DNA of 64,000 nucleotides. It comes from Cryptomeria japonica (taxonomy: Eukaryota > Streptophyta > Pinopsida > Cupressales > Cupressaceae). Each line of letters begins with the position of its first letter. The stretch's first letter is position 1. The stretch spans positions 118,643,847 to 118,707,846 of the forward strand of contig NC_081406.1 in assembly GCF_030272615.1 (NCBI RefSeq), read 5' to 3'. The translations under genes and the position numbers were made by a program. Shown here in pieces: positions 32,974 through 46,200 of the stretch. The notes beneath the pieces are model-generated. The model made no database searches and was not told the DNA's origin. It saw only the letters and a program-made list of their open reading frames with translations.

Positions 32974-34229
32974 AAAAAATATTTGCATACCAATTTTTTT
33001 TTTTAAATTACATGGGTGGTTTTCAAAGAATTAATTACAGCCACGATAGTGGTCGCAGGAAGTGGGAGGCCCACGACCCCCACTCTCCCCTTCTCATTTA
33101 TGAAATCTAAAAAGTTAAAAAAAAAGAAAGACTTTTTTTTGTTAAGACATTAAAATTTATTAATATAAATTTGATTTATATCAATCAAAATTTTACTTAA
33201 CATTATTATTTTTATTTTTATTTTTAATTTTTTTTTGTGTATTGAATCACTAATCTAAATAGGAAATTGTTTTGTGATTGTTTAGTTATGATAAATTATC
33301 ATAAAATTTGATCATCATACTTAATTTATTAAAGAGATTCAAAATTCAGTTATTTGATTTGGATTAGCAAAAACCTTGATTTTCACCTTTCTTTTTTATT
33401 TGCATAGATTAGAATATAGTGGACATTTTATAATCGTATTTAATTATAATTGTGTTGAATGAGTTTAGAATTTGATTATAAAATTGTAAGTCTTTTCATC
33501 ATTAAACTTAAGTCTTTAAGAGGGAGTATTTCATTTGAGATTTAGTTCCCACCATTGATTGAGGCAAATCTTAGAAGGGAAATTAAATAGTGATAAGTCA
33601 GGGGAATTTTCAATTTTACATATATACTTTAGTTGTTATACAACTTATACTCTTAGAGATATGCAAGTTACACAACTATTTGTTATCATGCATGCTAGCA
33701 CTTATTTTGTAAATTGCATAAATATCTTCATTGTGCAAGTTACATAATTGTTGTTATCATGCAAATTACATTTTAGACTTCTGCTTTTGCGATATTAATT
33801 TCGTAGTAGTAAGTTGTTACTTTCAAGTGAATCCTTCATGTTCATAGAATTATTATCTAGTTTAATTTGCAGTTGTAATTACATTTTCAAGTTGCATTAG
33901 AACAATGTTTATTTAAGATTTTATTAGTACAATTTCTTAGCAAGAAAATTAAACAAGAGGGGTTGAAACAAATGCCTAGTAGTGTTCAGTATCTATGGTG
34001 CCTTTGGGTCATGCTTATGGGTAATGTCGTCGTGTTGAACTATTGCACGTAATGCCTAATAAAGATGCAATAATGACGTTTGTGGCATCATCCCTATAAA
34101 CCGTTGGGGAGTAATAAGGGCCATTTAGAAGATAAAATCCAAGGGACAAGTAATCCCCCTTGGAATGATAATTTAAAAAGATTAAATTTAAAAAATGAAA
34201 TGTACATCCGCTTAGTAAAAACTGTAGAA
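32974..34229. other. AT-rich interval, nothing recognised
   Basis: No gene. It may include the missing 5' part of the gypsy element that starts at 34.2 kb, but it shows no similarity to the 3' LTR at 54.5 kb, so no 5' LTR can be called. Confidence 0.35.
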
Positions 34230-35630
34230 AACCCCCATTAGGGATTGATGAAAATTGGTTGAATGAAATGGAAAAGTACTTTGAACTAAGGGACTTTGGC
34301 GAGAAAACCAAGGTCTTATGGGGTTCCTATCAACCGTAGTTCACCATTTCCATAAAAGGTGGTTACCACAATTGTTCTTTGATGAGAAGGTGACAAAATT
34401 CCATAATCTTCGACAAGGGTCCCTAACAGTCCAACAATATTGAGATAAGTTTGCTAAATTGCTTAAGTATGTACCCATGTATTATAAGGATGAGAAAGGT
34501 CAAGCCATGAAGTTCATTTTGGGGCTAAACACCAACATAGGGGTAGAAGTTGACATGCATGGACCTGCAAACATGAATGATCTACTTGAGAAGTCTTTGA
34601 AGGAGGAAAGAAAGATTCAAGCCCTAACAGCAGCAAGGCATAACTTTAATGGGAATCATAAATTTAAAAAGAAGTAGGAATTCAAGGGGAACACCAACTT
34701 CAACAAAAGTCAAAGGAATAATTCATTCGAAAGAAAGCCACCCCCTAATCAATATCAAAGGAATGTAAATAATAATAATAATAACAAGGGAGATTATAAC
34801 ATGCGCAATTATAACATAAATGACTAGCACAATAGGATAACTTATCAACCAATGCCCAATGAGGCAAGGAATGATCATCCTAGGAATCAAATAAGGCGAG
34901 GACCATGAGGTGCATGTTTAATATGTGGAGGGAACCATTTTGATAGAGAATTCCCAAGAATGAAAGGTCAGATCAAGGCCAACCAACCACAACAAGGACC
35001 TCAACAAAGGATTCATGCAACATTTAAAAACAGAAGAACAAGATTTCAGAATGTTCCCATGGAAACTACAAATAGACTATTTGAATAACCAATTTTAATT
35101 CTAATTGACACTGGTTCATCTGAATGTTTCATTTCACCTGAATTAGTAAGAAAATTTGCATTAAGAGTTAAACAAATGAGGTCATCATGAATGGTTCAAT
35201 ATGGAGATAAGACAACTAGGGAAGTAACCAAGTGTTTACCAAGAGAAAGGGTACAATTTCTCAAGTTTGAAACAAGGGTAGATCTCTATGTGGTACCCCT
35301 AGGGTTATATGACGTAATTATTAGAATGAGTTGGCTAACCGATCATCAAGCAAGTGTGGATTGCTACAACAAAGTGGTCGAGTGTTTAGATAATGGGGAA
35401 AGAAGGGTAAAAATTCAAGGAAAATTTAAACCTATCAACATATAAACCATATCATCCATGCAATTAAAGAAGGAAAGAAGAAGAGAAGGCCTAATCTATA
35501 TGGCAGGAATTGATGAAAGAGGACAAAAATACCCCCTTCTTACAAGAGTTCAAGGATATATTGCCAGGGGAATTACAAGGCTTACCCACTAAAATGAAGT
35601 TTAAATTTTCACTTTATTCAAGATACTTTG
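34230..35630 (+). pseudogene. Ty3/gypsy gag and protease, first fragment of the host element
   Basis: The plus strand encodes ENWLNEMEKYFELRDF, YVPMYYKDEKGQAMKFILGL and LLEKSLKEERKIQA (gag core), a basic N/Q-rich stretch, a defective zinc knuckle CLICGGNHFDREFP (last Cys is Phe) and an aspartic protease beginning ILIDTGSSECFISPELV (catalytic DTG) with VPLGLYDVIIRMSWL. Several stops. The fragment ends at the insertion of the 12.6-kb LTR element, whose target duplication CTTTG is at 35,626-35,630. Confidence 0.85.
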
Positions 35631-36381
35631 TGTAGACACCTAAAATTGTCCTGTCTAATTAAATAAATATTTTTATTTATTTAATTATTTTAAGCCTAAT
35701 TTTTCTATTAATTAAATAAATCTTTATTTATCCTCTTCCAGCATTATTTCTCATTTAAATAAATACATTTATTTATTTAAATTATCCATTTTCCTAAATT
35801 AAATAAATATCTTATTTATTTAATTGATCCCACTTCTTCTATTAATTAAATAGATCTTTATTTATTTAATTAATTAATTATCCTTTTCTACCCATGGCAC
35901 ATGTCATTCATCTCTTAATTCCTACACTACGTACACTCTCATTATTTTCTTATTTCTTCTACCTACCCTCTAATCCTAGCCGACCAATTAGCTTTTACAC
36001 CTCTTAATCTTATATCTCCATTTCTTATAGTGTCTTCTATATAAGGAGATACTTCCTTCATTATCAACCCTAATCGATCTTTGAAACCAACTACACTTTT
36101 GAACTTTCATATGCGATCAAGCCTACTTGCAACCACATTTATGTCCTTTGTTAATCTCTTGTGCACACATAAAATCTGAGAGAAAATATATCAAGCAAGA
36201 TCAGTGGAGATAGGAAAAATGGTGACATGTGATGGTATAATCTTTGTGATTTCATTTGATTTGCATTGTCTTAGGTAATCTTCATATGTTATGGTGGATC
36301 TTTGTTGATTGTTAGGCCGGGGTTTTGTGGTTGAATCTGTTTAGTCTTTCAATATTGTTGTTTCCATTTTTACCATAAACA
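35631..36381 (+). repeat. 5' LTR of the 12.6-kb element
   Basis: 751 bp. Holds several palindromic AT blocks (attaaataaat ... atttatttaat) at 35,655-35,880 and a TATA box, ctatataagg, at about 36,048. It lacks ~20 bp near 35,730 that the 3' LTR keeps. Confidence 0.9.
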
Positions 36382-36384
36382 TTT

Positions 36385-36402
36385 TGGCACGCCTGATGGG
36401 AC
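36385..36402 (+). promoter_or_regulatory. Probable primer-binding site
   Basis: TGGCACGCCTGATGGGAC starts 3 bases after the 5' LTR. The TGG fits a tRNA CCA end; which tRNA is unknown to me. Confidence 0.5.
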
Positions 36403-36479
36403 TTGAATCCCTTTTGCATTTAACATCTTTTGTTGTAGATTTTGTGTTTTTGAAGTTGCAGATCTGACATTTCTGACAA

Positions 36480-38130
36480 ACTTTTGACATTTCCGCGTCT
36501 GTGTATCCTATAACTGCGTTTTTTCTTTTTTTTTCCATGTATATGACCTTCATAATCGCATTGGCATTCAACAACATTTTATCTTTTTAGAGCATTGCAA
36601 CTGTGATTTTAAACCGCATCTATGAATCTCTCAATCATGTCTGTGTTTTGGAGTCGCGTCTATGTGGTATAGGTGCGTCTGCGATGAATTTAGACGTGTT
36701 TGTGATTTTCTGCCACGTCTAAGTTAGGTTTAATCGCATATGTGTTTAAGATCTTGCATTTCCAGTTTTTGATCTAGTTTTGAGGCTCTATTTCGTCATT
36801 TGGATTTTAGATCTGGTTTATTTCGGGCTAACATATTGTGATCTAGCTATTACAATTAGTGCAGCTTGTATTGAAAGCAAATCATTTTGTCGAAGGCCCC
36901 TATTTCACAAAGTTTTTTGGATCTAAAATTCACCTACCTTGTTTTCTTGCAGGAAGGGGTAATAATTTGAAACAACCCAAACTACTAACAAATCTTTGTT
37001 GCATGATCTTGGCAAGGGTTTTTGATCTTCATTTGTGTGCATTGTTTTCATTAACTAGAAAACACTTCAATTGGTGCACTAAAATTGAACCAATGTCTTT
37101 TGTGTCTTGAGCAATAGGCTCTTTTTGTTTAAACTCTAGAAGACCACCTCCCCATGTTGTCATTAGGACCACTAGTGAGGAGAGAACAACCCAAGTGGTA
37201 GCAAGGAATAGCCATCCTCTTCTGAACCATTATAAATAACGGTATCCATGGTGAAAGCCATGGGTAATGTGTGCTGATTAGTTCATACTAATACTATGTC
37301 TCCCCATAAACCCGTTTGATCAAATTTATTTGATCAGTTGTAGGGCACAACCCCTATTGGCTGGGAACCTTCTGTATTTACAGAGCTGAAAGTGTCACAT
37401 GTATGGCCACACGAGCGGATGCCCTTACTAGCACCTTTTTGTTTTAGAAAGACAAAATCCTTCTAGTTGTTGGGGTAGGAGGTTGGATCTTTGGAGTGAC
37501 CCACACACATATGGTTCTTAGTAGAGATAAAAATTTTGCCACAGGGAGTTTTCGTGGGGACCGGTGCTTGGCTACCCAAGAGAAGTGAGTGTTGAGGGTG
37601 GAGCCAGTGGGGTCAAGAATCTAAGTATCCACTCTAAATATCGTAGCCTTAGGGGAAACCCCATGTGGGATCAACAACTATTGTCCTATCCAACCATAAG
37701 AATTGTGCTTGTCTTCTTTTGAACATTCAAACATTCAAGACCAAACATCAAAACATTGTGTCTTCAAGTGTATGCAAAAAAAATTTACATCAAACAACAC
37801 ACTTTCTTTGAGTAATTTTGAGTCTAAACACTTGCAAACATTGAGTCTTCGTCAACATTGTGTCCTCTTGTCATGAAAAATAGTCAAAAAATTTCAGATT
37901 TGGTCACAACAAAGAATTTCACAAATTGGAAAAATTGCACTTAGTTTATGGAAACGTGTCTGTGTTTGATAGAATCATGTCTGTGTCATTTAGCCGCATC
38001 TATGAAGGGCAGAAATGTGTCTATGTTCTCTTAAGAAAATTGCATTCACAAAATCTCAGAAACACGTATGCGCAGTGTTCAACCACATCTGTGAAGTGTA
38101 CAGGCACGTCTATGTTAAGAATTGAAAAAA
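36480..38130 (+). repeat. Leader with scattered GCGTCTATG-like motif arrays
   Basis: Degenerate copies of (C/G)(C/A)(G/A)TCTATG or GTCTGTG cluster at 36,494-36,740 and 37,950-38,115. The same motif family recurs at 46,740-46,980 in the opposite orientation. The rest of the leader (36.8-37.9 kb) is non-coding. Confidence 0.65.
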
Positions 38131-38609
38131 ACTACAATCAAGTAAACAAGAGCAGTCAGTTTCAGATTTATTGAGCTTACTAGGTTATCTCTCTGGGTTT
38201 TCATCTAGAATTCAACCTATTTCTGGGTCTCGCAAAGTTCATCTTTGCTTTACACCTTGCATTACATTCACATTTGTCTAAACTTGAGTCAAAAGGTCAC
38301 TTTCTTGTCCTCATCTTGGTTTGTCAACACACTACATACCACAACATTTTTCTAAGTGGTCCCTCATCAAGGTCTATCACCTTTGGGTCTCATTTTGTCT
38401 TACTTAGATTCAAGGTCAACTTACCTCATCAAGAGAAACTATCATCTCTTTGGAAGCCACACCTACTCTACTACATACATACTTGGTCTTATACTTTGGA
38501 CATTGCAAGTAAACCTCAGATTCATTTACATTCCATCCAACTCTTGGTCTTCCATACTCTTCCCATTTTTATCTAGTCTCACACATCTTGGTCAAGACCT
38601 AGTTTATGG

Positions 38610-40640
38610 TTGAAACTCATTCCCAAAAAGCTAGGAGAGAAACTAAAGAGGCCTGATCATACCACATTACCTGACATGGATGCCTATAGAAACATTCCAA
38701 ATGTTGAGAACATGGACACTACAAACAACAATGATACACACAATGACAATATGGACAACATTTTAGTGCATTTAGTAGAAGTGGAAGACTCCATTGTGGA
38801 TCCCCGTTTTAATCGATTGGTTGAGGAAACAATGAGGAGAGATAGACAATATTTCTTACAAGTGATGGCACAAAGTGGAGCCAAGATTCCTCATGATTTT
38901 GAAATGTCTCAAAGAATGGAAAATCGACCTTTGCAAGAACCTCAAATCAACACGGATCAAAGGAGGCCTAGTAGTGCAGGTAATAGAGGACCACATTTTG
39001 TGCCTAAATCACCATCATCTTTGTTTCAAAAACCTGAGGTCCCACATACACATGGTTAAGCCTATGATAATCACCTTCGCAGACCATTATGGAAGTCTTA
39101 TGAGAAAAATATACTCAACCACATACCAATGCTAAGGACCAACCACCAAAGAAATTGGATATCCAAAGGCATGATCAAAATTTGGACACAAGGAAACCCC
39201 GCATTAAATTTGGGGGAAACACACTAGAACAAACTCATGATATGCCTGTAGAGTATGGTATACATGGACACAAGAAATACTCCATTCCTCATCGTGACTC
39301 TATACCAAGTGGCCCTTATACGCAACATCATTATAGACCTCCTCCGTATGAACATGTGTATGATCAATACCATCCATATATGCAACATTCTCCTCCTCCA
39401 TCTGGTGGTTCAAGCATGGGGTATGGTCCAAGAAGTCAATCTCCACCTAAGAACAATTTGGAACAGCAAATTGAGGACTTGGAAAAAAAATGGAGGACAT
39501 AAATACACCGAAGCCAGCTTACACAATGAGAGACATATATCCCTATCCATTTGACAAAAGCATTCCAATGCCTCTATTTCTTACACACTTTGTGACACCT
39601 AAGTTTGATAAGTACAAAGGAAAAGGGGATCCTAAGGCACATATAAGATAGTTTTTCACAGCTTGCATTGAGGTAGCAGCAGAAGAGACATATTTGATGA
39701 GATTATTCCCACAAAGCTTAGGTGATCAAGCTATAGAATGGCTCTCCCAACTCCCACCTAGAATTAAGTCATGGGGTGACTTAGCAGAGGCTATTATCCA
39801 ACATTTCTCATACAACACAGAGATAGACATATAAGTTACTACCTTGTGCAACACCAAACAAAGGGATGGAAAGTCTTTTTCATCATTTTTACAAAGATGG
39901 AGGAATCTAGCCAGCAGATTCTCTTGTGAAATTCCACAAAAACAAATGGTAGAGATGTTCACCCAAAATGTTAACAAATACATTGGTTATGACCTAAGAA
40001 AAGCTTGTTTGTCCACCTTCAAGGATGTCATTGAAAAAGGCTTAGCAACAGAGAAGGTCCTAATTGAACAAGGAGTCATTAAGATATTCAAAGAAAACAA
40101 AGAGGAATTTAAAGGAAAAGATAAGCCAAGATTTTGGAATAAAAAAAAGAACATAGTCAATGATGGTGTTGTTGATGCCAATACAGTACGACCGAAAATT
40201 ACTTTTTCAAGATAAAGTTCTACAAACAATCAAGTGAATAATCAAACAACTTCCAAATCATGAAAGAAGTACAACCCATTGGGAGAACCACTTTAGTCAG
40301 CTTTCAAGAATATAGTGGCAAACAAAATAAAAATAATTCTAGATTTGCCTCCATATGAGACAAAGGTCAAACCAAATTGGTGGAATGATGATGAATACTG
40401 TGAATATCACAAGACCAAAGGACATAAAATAGGAAATTGTCATCGGATGAAGAACATCATACAAGATCTTATTGATAGAGGTGACATTGAGACTGAAGGA
40501 CACTCATCCAATCAAGAACATGAGATGTTTAAAGAACCATTCCCAAAACATGACAAGGGAAAAGCCAAAGCCATAGATGACCAAACCGACTATATCAGAG
40601 TATCCTATAACTATGATTCAACTATCAATCACATTTAGAC
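38610..40640 (+). pseudogene. gag polyprotein of the 12.6-kb element
   Basis: Reading frames in order: an N-terminal part from 38,610 (LPDMDAYRNIPNVENM, LVEETMRRDRQYFLQVMA), a proline/tyrosine-rich part at 39,155-39,500 (YRPPPYEHVYDQYHPYM), then the conserved retrotransposon gag core at about 39,590-40,070 (VTPKFDKYKGKGDPKAHI, FFTACIEVAAEE, LPPRIKSWGDLAEAIIQHF, FSSFLQRWRNLASR). A C-x3-H-x4-H-x4-C-type motif in EYCEYHKTKGHKIGNCHRMK (40,400-40,455) follows. Stops at 39,058, 39,648, 39,832 and 40,213 and a frame change break it. It would package the element RNA. Confidence 0.8.
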
Positions 40641-41116
40641 GGACAATTATGTCTCTACCATTATCATAAAGGACAAAAACACTTGAAAATTCTACCCAAA
40701 GACCCAAAGTTGTCCTAAAAGGGATTGGATCTTCTTCCGAACCTACCTCTGAATGTAATATCACAACCCGACGAGTTAAATTCACTTTACAAGATGCTCC
40801 AGCAAAAAAGACCACTTCCTCATCAACCAAACATGAGTATGACCTTGTAGAACAGTTAGGGAAGACACCCATGCTCATCTCCATCCTAGAGATTTTATGC
40901 ATATCCCCCTCACATAAGGCCATTCTGGACAAAAATTTTAGAGAAACTTATGTCTCCACTGATCTGAACGTGGATGAGTTTTAGGCCATGGTGGGATACC
41001 TTTCCGTTCCACACTCCCTTACATTCATAGAAGCTAACGATGCCTCTGTGAGCCAACCACATAATGCACCTTTACACATTGAATCCTTCCTACACAAACA
41101 TCGAATAAAATGAGTC

Positions 41117-42661
41117 ATGATAGATGGAGGAGATAGTCTCAATATATGTACTATGGACACAATAATACAATTGGGATATTCAGACAAAGTTGTGACTGCT
41201 ACAAACAAAATTCCCATCAAGGCATATGATGATGAAGAGCGTTCATCCAAAGGCACAGTCGCCTTGCCTCTCAAAGTTGGGCTAGTTACAAAAGATGTGG
41301 TTTGTCAAGTCCTAGACCTGGATCTCACATACAACATATTGCTAGGACATCCTTGGATTCATGAGATGAGGGAAGTCCCATCTACATACCACCAATGCAT
41401 TAAGTTTCCTCACAATGGAGTTGAAGTAATAGCTAATGGTGATCCTAATCCATTCATATATTGCAACAATCTACGACCTAGATCGGAAATAACAATCTTA
41501 GTCAATCGAGAAGCTATTCCTTCATTAGCATATGTGGATCTAGAATCATTGAAAGCTTCTACATCAAAACAAACAGAGCTCAAAGAAAAATTCAAGGTTA
41601 AAGACCGGGGATGTGGTGAGTATATGTTTCATGTTGATCAACTCCCCCTATTTCCTAAGGTATTTAGTCGACAAGAACAATCTACAAACAATTTGCAAGG
41701 AATTGGGTGTGAACCACCTAGTGTTGTGGCTACTAAGTCTAAATGCAAATCTCCTCTAGTGGTGCAAGCAGCTCTTGATATCAATAGTCCTAAGAGTGGT
41801 TCCAACAAAGAATCTATTGAATATATTGATAGCCCTCTTGAGAACTCATATAGCCTTACCATTTCATCCACTCATTCCATTTCCACTCCACTCTCAGAAT
41901 TGGATCAACAAGAATTACAAAAGCCCTTACTCATTGGAGATAAAAAATCAAGCTATGATAAGAAAAAACTAAAAGTCAAAAATAAAGAGAAGTCCTTCAG
42001 TCCAAATCAAAATCAAAATCTATTGGACTCGAAAAAAATCAAAGTCAAGTATAAAAATCCTATGAACAAAAAAGAACAAGATTTGATCTCCCCTAATATC
42101 AAAACAGCTGGGGGCAAAAGTTCTAAAATTTCAAGTCAAAAAAAATACTTGTTGATCCTAAGTCTCCATCATGCCATCCTACTTTCACTTCTTTTCACAA
42201 TCACAAACCTTCATAACTCATCCACTTGTTTCGCACATCCTTTCCCTTCTAGCGATACATCATGGCCCTTTAATGGAACTTCCTTGAAGGAATTTGTTAT
42301 CAGAGATGCCCAAACTTCTTTAGGTGACACATATATGGGCCTGTGTATTCCACACGATAGTAATTCTATCTCAGTTCCTTTATCAAGGAAGATAGTCACT
42401 CGAGCTACACATCATTCATTCAAGAAACAACACAACTACAATAATAAGATAAAGCCTACCACATTAGAGGTGGGTGACTTAGTTCTCAAGGAGAATCATA
42501 GAAATCGGAAAGATGGAGAGAAGAAAGGCAAGTTTGAACCAAATTGGATTGGTCCTTACGTCATCACAATAGTCTACAGATTAGGTGCATATCAACTCTC
42601 AACTCTAGATGGCGAACCTTTGGAGAATCCTATCAACAACATTAACCTTCAAAGGTTTTAA
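41117..42661 (+). pseudogene. Protease fused directly to an integrase C-terminal tail (514 codons open)
   Basis: The first ~110 residues form a gag-linked aspartic protease (MIDGGDSLNICT with D-G-G in place of D-T/S-G, then LDLTYNILLGHPWIHEM). The last ~75 residues are the integrase tail (TTLEVGDLVLKENH, GKFEPNWIGPYVI, GAYQLSTLDGEPLENP, INNINLQRF). Between them lie ~300 low-complexity, Ser/Lys-rich residues with one hydrophobic run (LLILSLHHAILLSLLFTI), but no reverse transcriptase, RNase H or integrase core. The frame is open end to end, so the deletion derivative may once have been translated as one protein. Confidence 0.8.
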
Positions 42662-44300
42662 ACATAGCTCTTCAAAGTATCCTAATTTAAAAATCACAAA
42701 AAAATAAAAATTTTCAAAATACAAAAAATCAAACAAAAAAAATCAAAACACAAAAAAATGAAAAAAAAAAAAAAATACAAAAAAATGAAAAATAAAAACT
42801 CAAAATATAAAAAAATAAAGAAATTGAAAAAAGTAAAGAAATAATCCATCCAATGGTGAAAACCACTTTGGTGGAGCCCTGGGCAAGTACCATGGTGAAA
42901 ACTAGGTCACCAGCACTATGTGTAGAGACATTGCTCCTCCCTCCTTCAGGATTCTATTTCATCCTTTCACTTTGCACACACTCACATCCTGTCCATCCAT
43001 AATAAGTTTACCCATTCCCATCATGGCTTGTTATTGATCTACCCAAGATTGGTTATCCATTCATAATAATCCTTCCTTTTCACCCTTTTCCATCCATAAT
43101 AAATCAACTCCTATCTGTGGCTAAGACAAATCCTAAGTCTAGTGATGGGTGTGGAACTAAGAACATCACACGTTCCGAGGAGTATAGTTTCTTCTAGCTT
43201 TATTCAATCTATTGGCACACAATCCATAATAAAGTGACACTTGTATCACCAATCTACAATAAAGTTCCATCTTCTCCACAATAAAGTATCAGTTTCATGG
43301 ATTCAATTAGTTTCAGATGAGACACAACAAGCAGCAATGGGCTTCAACAAATCAAATCTTTCAACAGACTAAGAGAACATTATGGTTCAGTGCTATCTAT
43401 TCTTTTGTGAAAGTGAACATTGGGACCACAATCAAATAGACTTATACAAGTGACAAGAGACACTAAAACTTGAGGACTATAGTGGATGTTGGTATCGAGT
43501 CTTGGTTTTCTTTTGATTTTATCTTTTGGTGACATGTCTTTTAGCTTTTCCAAGATGTCTTTGACTAGAGATTCTATCTTCAGGATTTCTTTTGTTGTTT
43601 GTGGATTGTCTCTTAGTAATGTTATGATTTGTCCAAGGATATGAGGACACTGAGAGTCTTCTATGAACTGGGGCATTCTTTGTTTGCAACTATCTTATCT
43701 CCATGCAAACGGGTACAATGACTTTCTGGATCGAACCTATTTCTAGATTGTCATAACCTACTTGCCATAATAAAGCTCAATGATGATAACGCACAAGAAG
43801 CTCTTTCACTTTCATATCTTCTACCTTCCATCCCCCTTTCTTGATTGACCTCCATCGCCCTTCTTGAGTCTATGTAGCCTGCTATCACATGACTGAGTAT
43901 AATGACATGCCAAACACATTTGCATTTCCTGTAGTTTGCACCTGCATTATCACATATTAAGGATTTCATACATACATATAGATATCATAATTACATCACA
44001 TTCTACACAAAACACATGTTAGCACATTTTACATTCTCATCATGTCAATAGTTATGTACATTATCATATTCATCTACATTTCATACATTCCCATTTGCAT
44101 CATGCATAACAGATAAAACATAAAAAGAACAAAAATATTGCATTTCCTTATGTACATATTTACATCCATATCATAAGAATCATATAGAAACATACATCAT
44201 AAGACACATAGAAATATCTCATCACATAGGTACACATGCATATAGCTATCGCAAAGATGAATCACCCAAAGGTATCATCATACAAAATGGTACATAGGGA
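42662..44300. other. 3' untranslated and low-complexity region of the 12.6-kb element
   Basis: 42,680-42,840 is A-rich low complexity ((A)n with caaaaa, gaaaaa units). 42,840-42,950 contains 'accactttggtggagccctg', a common phrase after gypsy integrase. A minus-strand frame at 43,380-43,676 (98 codons) has no recognised domain. ATACATA/CATATC-rich sequence fills 43,960-44,250. Confidence 0.6.
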
Positions 44301-44312
44301 GCCCTCTAAGGC

Positions 44313-46200
44313 TATGATGAACTCCCTCCCTCAGAGTTGGCTGCCCTTGATGGAGTCTGAGCCCTGGAAGGACCTTCCCTGGGATCATCTCTCATGTCCC
44401 CTCTATCTGGTGGTGGTGGGGGACCCATGACCCCATCGCTAGACGCATGTCTCTTGTCTCTCCCTCCAGAGGTCGTCACAGTCCACGATGGTCTCTGGAA
44501 GCTCCTAGCTCACTGATCTAGTGGCACCACTCCATAGTACAGGTCTCTCTAGTAGGCTATCTCCTCCCCTGCCCACAGAATATAGGCATATTCGGCCCTT
44601 GTGTCCTCTACTTCCTACCTCCCTGCCCTCAATGATGTCTCGCCCTCTATAGTGTGTTGAATAGCTTGATCCCTTTCCCACTCAGTGTCCCTCACTTGTC
44701 TCCTAAGCCTAGCCATCTCCCTCTCAAGATCTTCGATTTCGTCTGCCTATCCCTAGAAGATCTCCATCAAGGATAGTAACTCATCCTCCTCCTCTCCCCC
44801 CTGACCCTGACCCTATCCCTATGGCTACTCCTGTCCCTGTCCCCATCCCTGTACCTATCTAGGAACTTGTGCTACTGGCACCTGTAATGGTAATCCACCT
44901 CTACCCCTCACTACATGAGCTTGTCTCTCCTCTCTGCCCTCTCTCCTCCGAGCCACTCTCATCTCTACCACTGCGCCCTGCCTCCATTGCTGGCCTCTAT
45001 CTTTGCCATCTCCACTATCATCTCTATCACCTCCACCATCTCCATCTATCGGCTCCCCTGAATCTGTCAGTCATGGAAACGGATGCTATGCCCAATATGC
45101 AGCACAATCTACATCCATCCCTGCATCCTTTATATCTTCCTACATATCCCAAGGCAAGGGAATCATCTCTACTAGCTATGTCACAGCTTGATCATACGAA
45201 AGCAATGGCCCCAAATGCACCTGATCCCTAGCTGTCCATGCATACATCCCTGAACCCTATTGCATCTGTTGTATCCTTTTGAACTTCCTACCCACCCTAT
45301 CTACCAACTGCCTCTCATAACATATGGTGTCCTCCCTATCAGATACCTACTCCTGAATACATATGGCCATTCCACTGCATCATCCTCCCCCTCCTCATAG
45401 TCCTGGTAAAGCCTCCATACCACACTGTCTATCTCATCGATAACCTTGCACCAATACTATAGTCTCCCAATCCACGGCTGAGATGTAATCATATCATATA
45501 AGTGTACATAGTTGCGCCCATGTCCTCTTCCCCTAAAGTGTATCATTCGTGTAACCAGTAGATGCTCATATGCCCACACCTGCAACAGTGTCACTCTGCA
45601 TCCCAATCTTGTTGATCCATAATATACAAACTGATGTAGCTCATTATACAAGTGTTCCTGTAGACACAGCCCCCATGCAAACCTAGTGTTCTTAGTCACC
45701 AATGTCTCCAGTGCCCTCCCCCATCCCACTGCCAAACCTCATGTCACCCTATCTGGACATAGGATCCCACTGATCACTCCTACCAGCACCGCCGGTAATG
45801 CCAACCCTGTCTATGTCATGGTATCCCAAGCCACATGTCTAGGCCTCATCTCTAGTCCTGGATCCTGAAACACTTGTCTCAGTGCATCCCTGTCTCCATC
45901 TTGATCATAAGGAACTAATTCCCCATCGATCAGTATCCTCAATAGCCTATATACATCCTCTAAGGTGACTGTCATCTCACCCATCAGCAAATTAAATGTG
46001 CAAGTCTCTGAGTGCCATCTCCCAGTTAATGCAGTCAACAATCCCATGTTTGCCTAAAACTTAGGCACATATAGAATATGTCACAAGCCCATAGCCTGAA
46101 CTACTACTCTCTCCTCGAATGTCAACTCTGGTCGTAAACTCTGAGTCGAAGGGAATCTCTCCTATGACTCCAGCATCACTAGGTCCTCCTACAGTCAAGC
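44313..46200 (-). pseudogene. Antisense plant mobile domain (MAIN/MAIL-like) gene inside the LTR element
   Basis: The minus strand reads LTFEERVVVQAMGL, then ANMGLLTALTGRWHSETCTF, MTVTLEDVYRLLRI, DGELVPYDQDGDRDALR, FAWGLCLQEHLYNELHQFVY, LQVWAYEHLLVTR, QPWIGRL, KVIDEIDSVVWRLYQDYE and WPYVFRSRYLIGRTPYVM, all hallmarks of the plant mobile domain. A charged coiled-coil-like segment (EIEDLEREMARLRRQVRD) follows near 44,700. From about 46,140 to 45,200 one frame is kept, broken by TAG codons at about 46,057, 45,811 and 45,457. The domain is known from host silencing-related proteins and from transposons; here it lies between integrase tail and 3' LTR, opposite to gag. Confidence 0.85.

Noticed and set aside
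32974-34229. 5' LTR of the gypsy element
   Set aside because: Expected before gag, but the interval shows no similarity to the sequence starting at 54,484 and no initiator-tRNA primer site.
44869-45231. Plus-strand 120-codon Leu/His/Pro-rich frame
   Set aside because: Opposite strand of the PMD gene's Arg/Glu/Gly-rich C-terminal part; low-complexity shadow.
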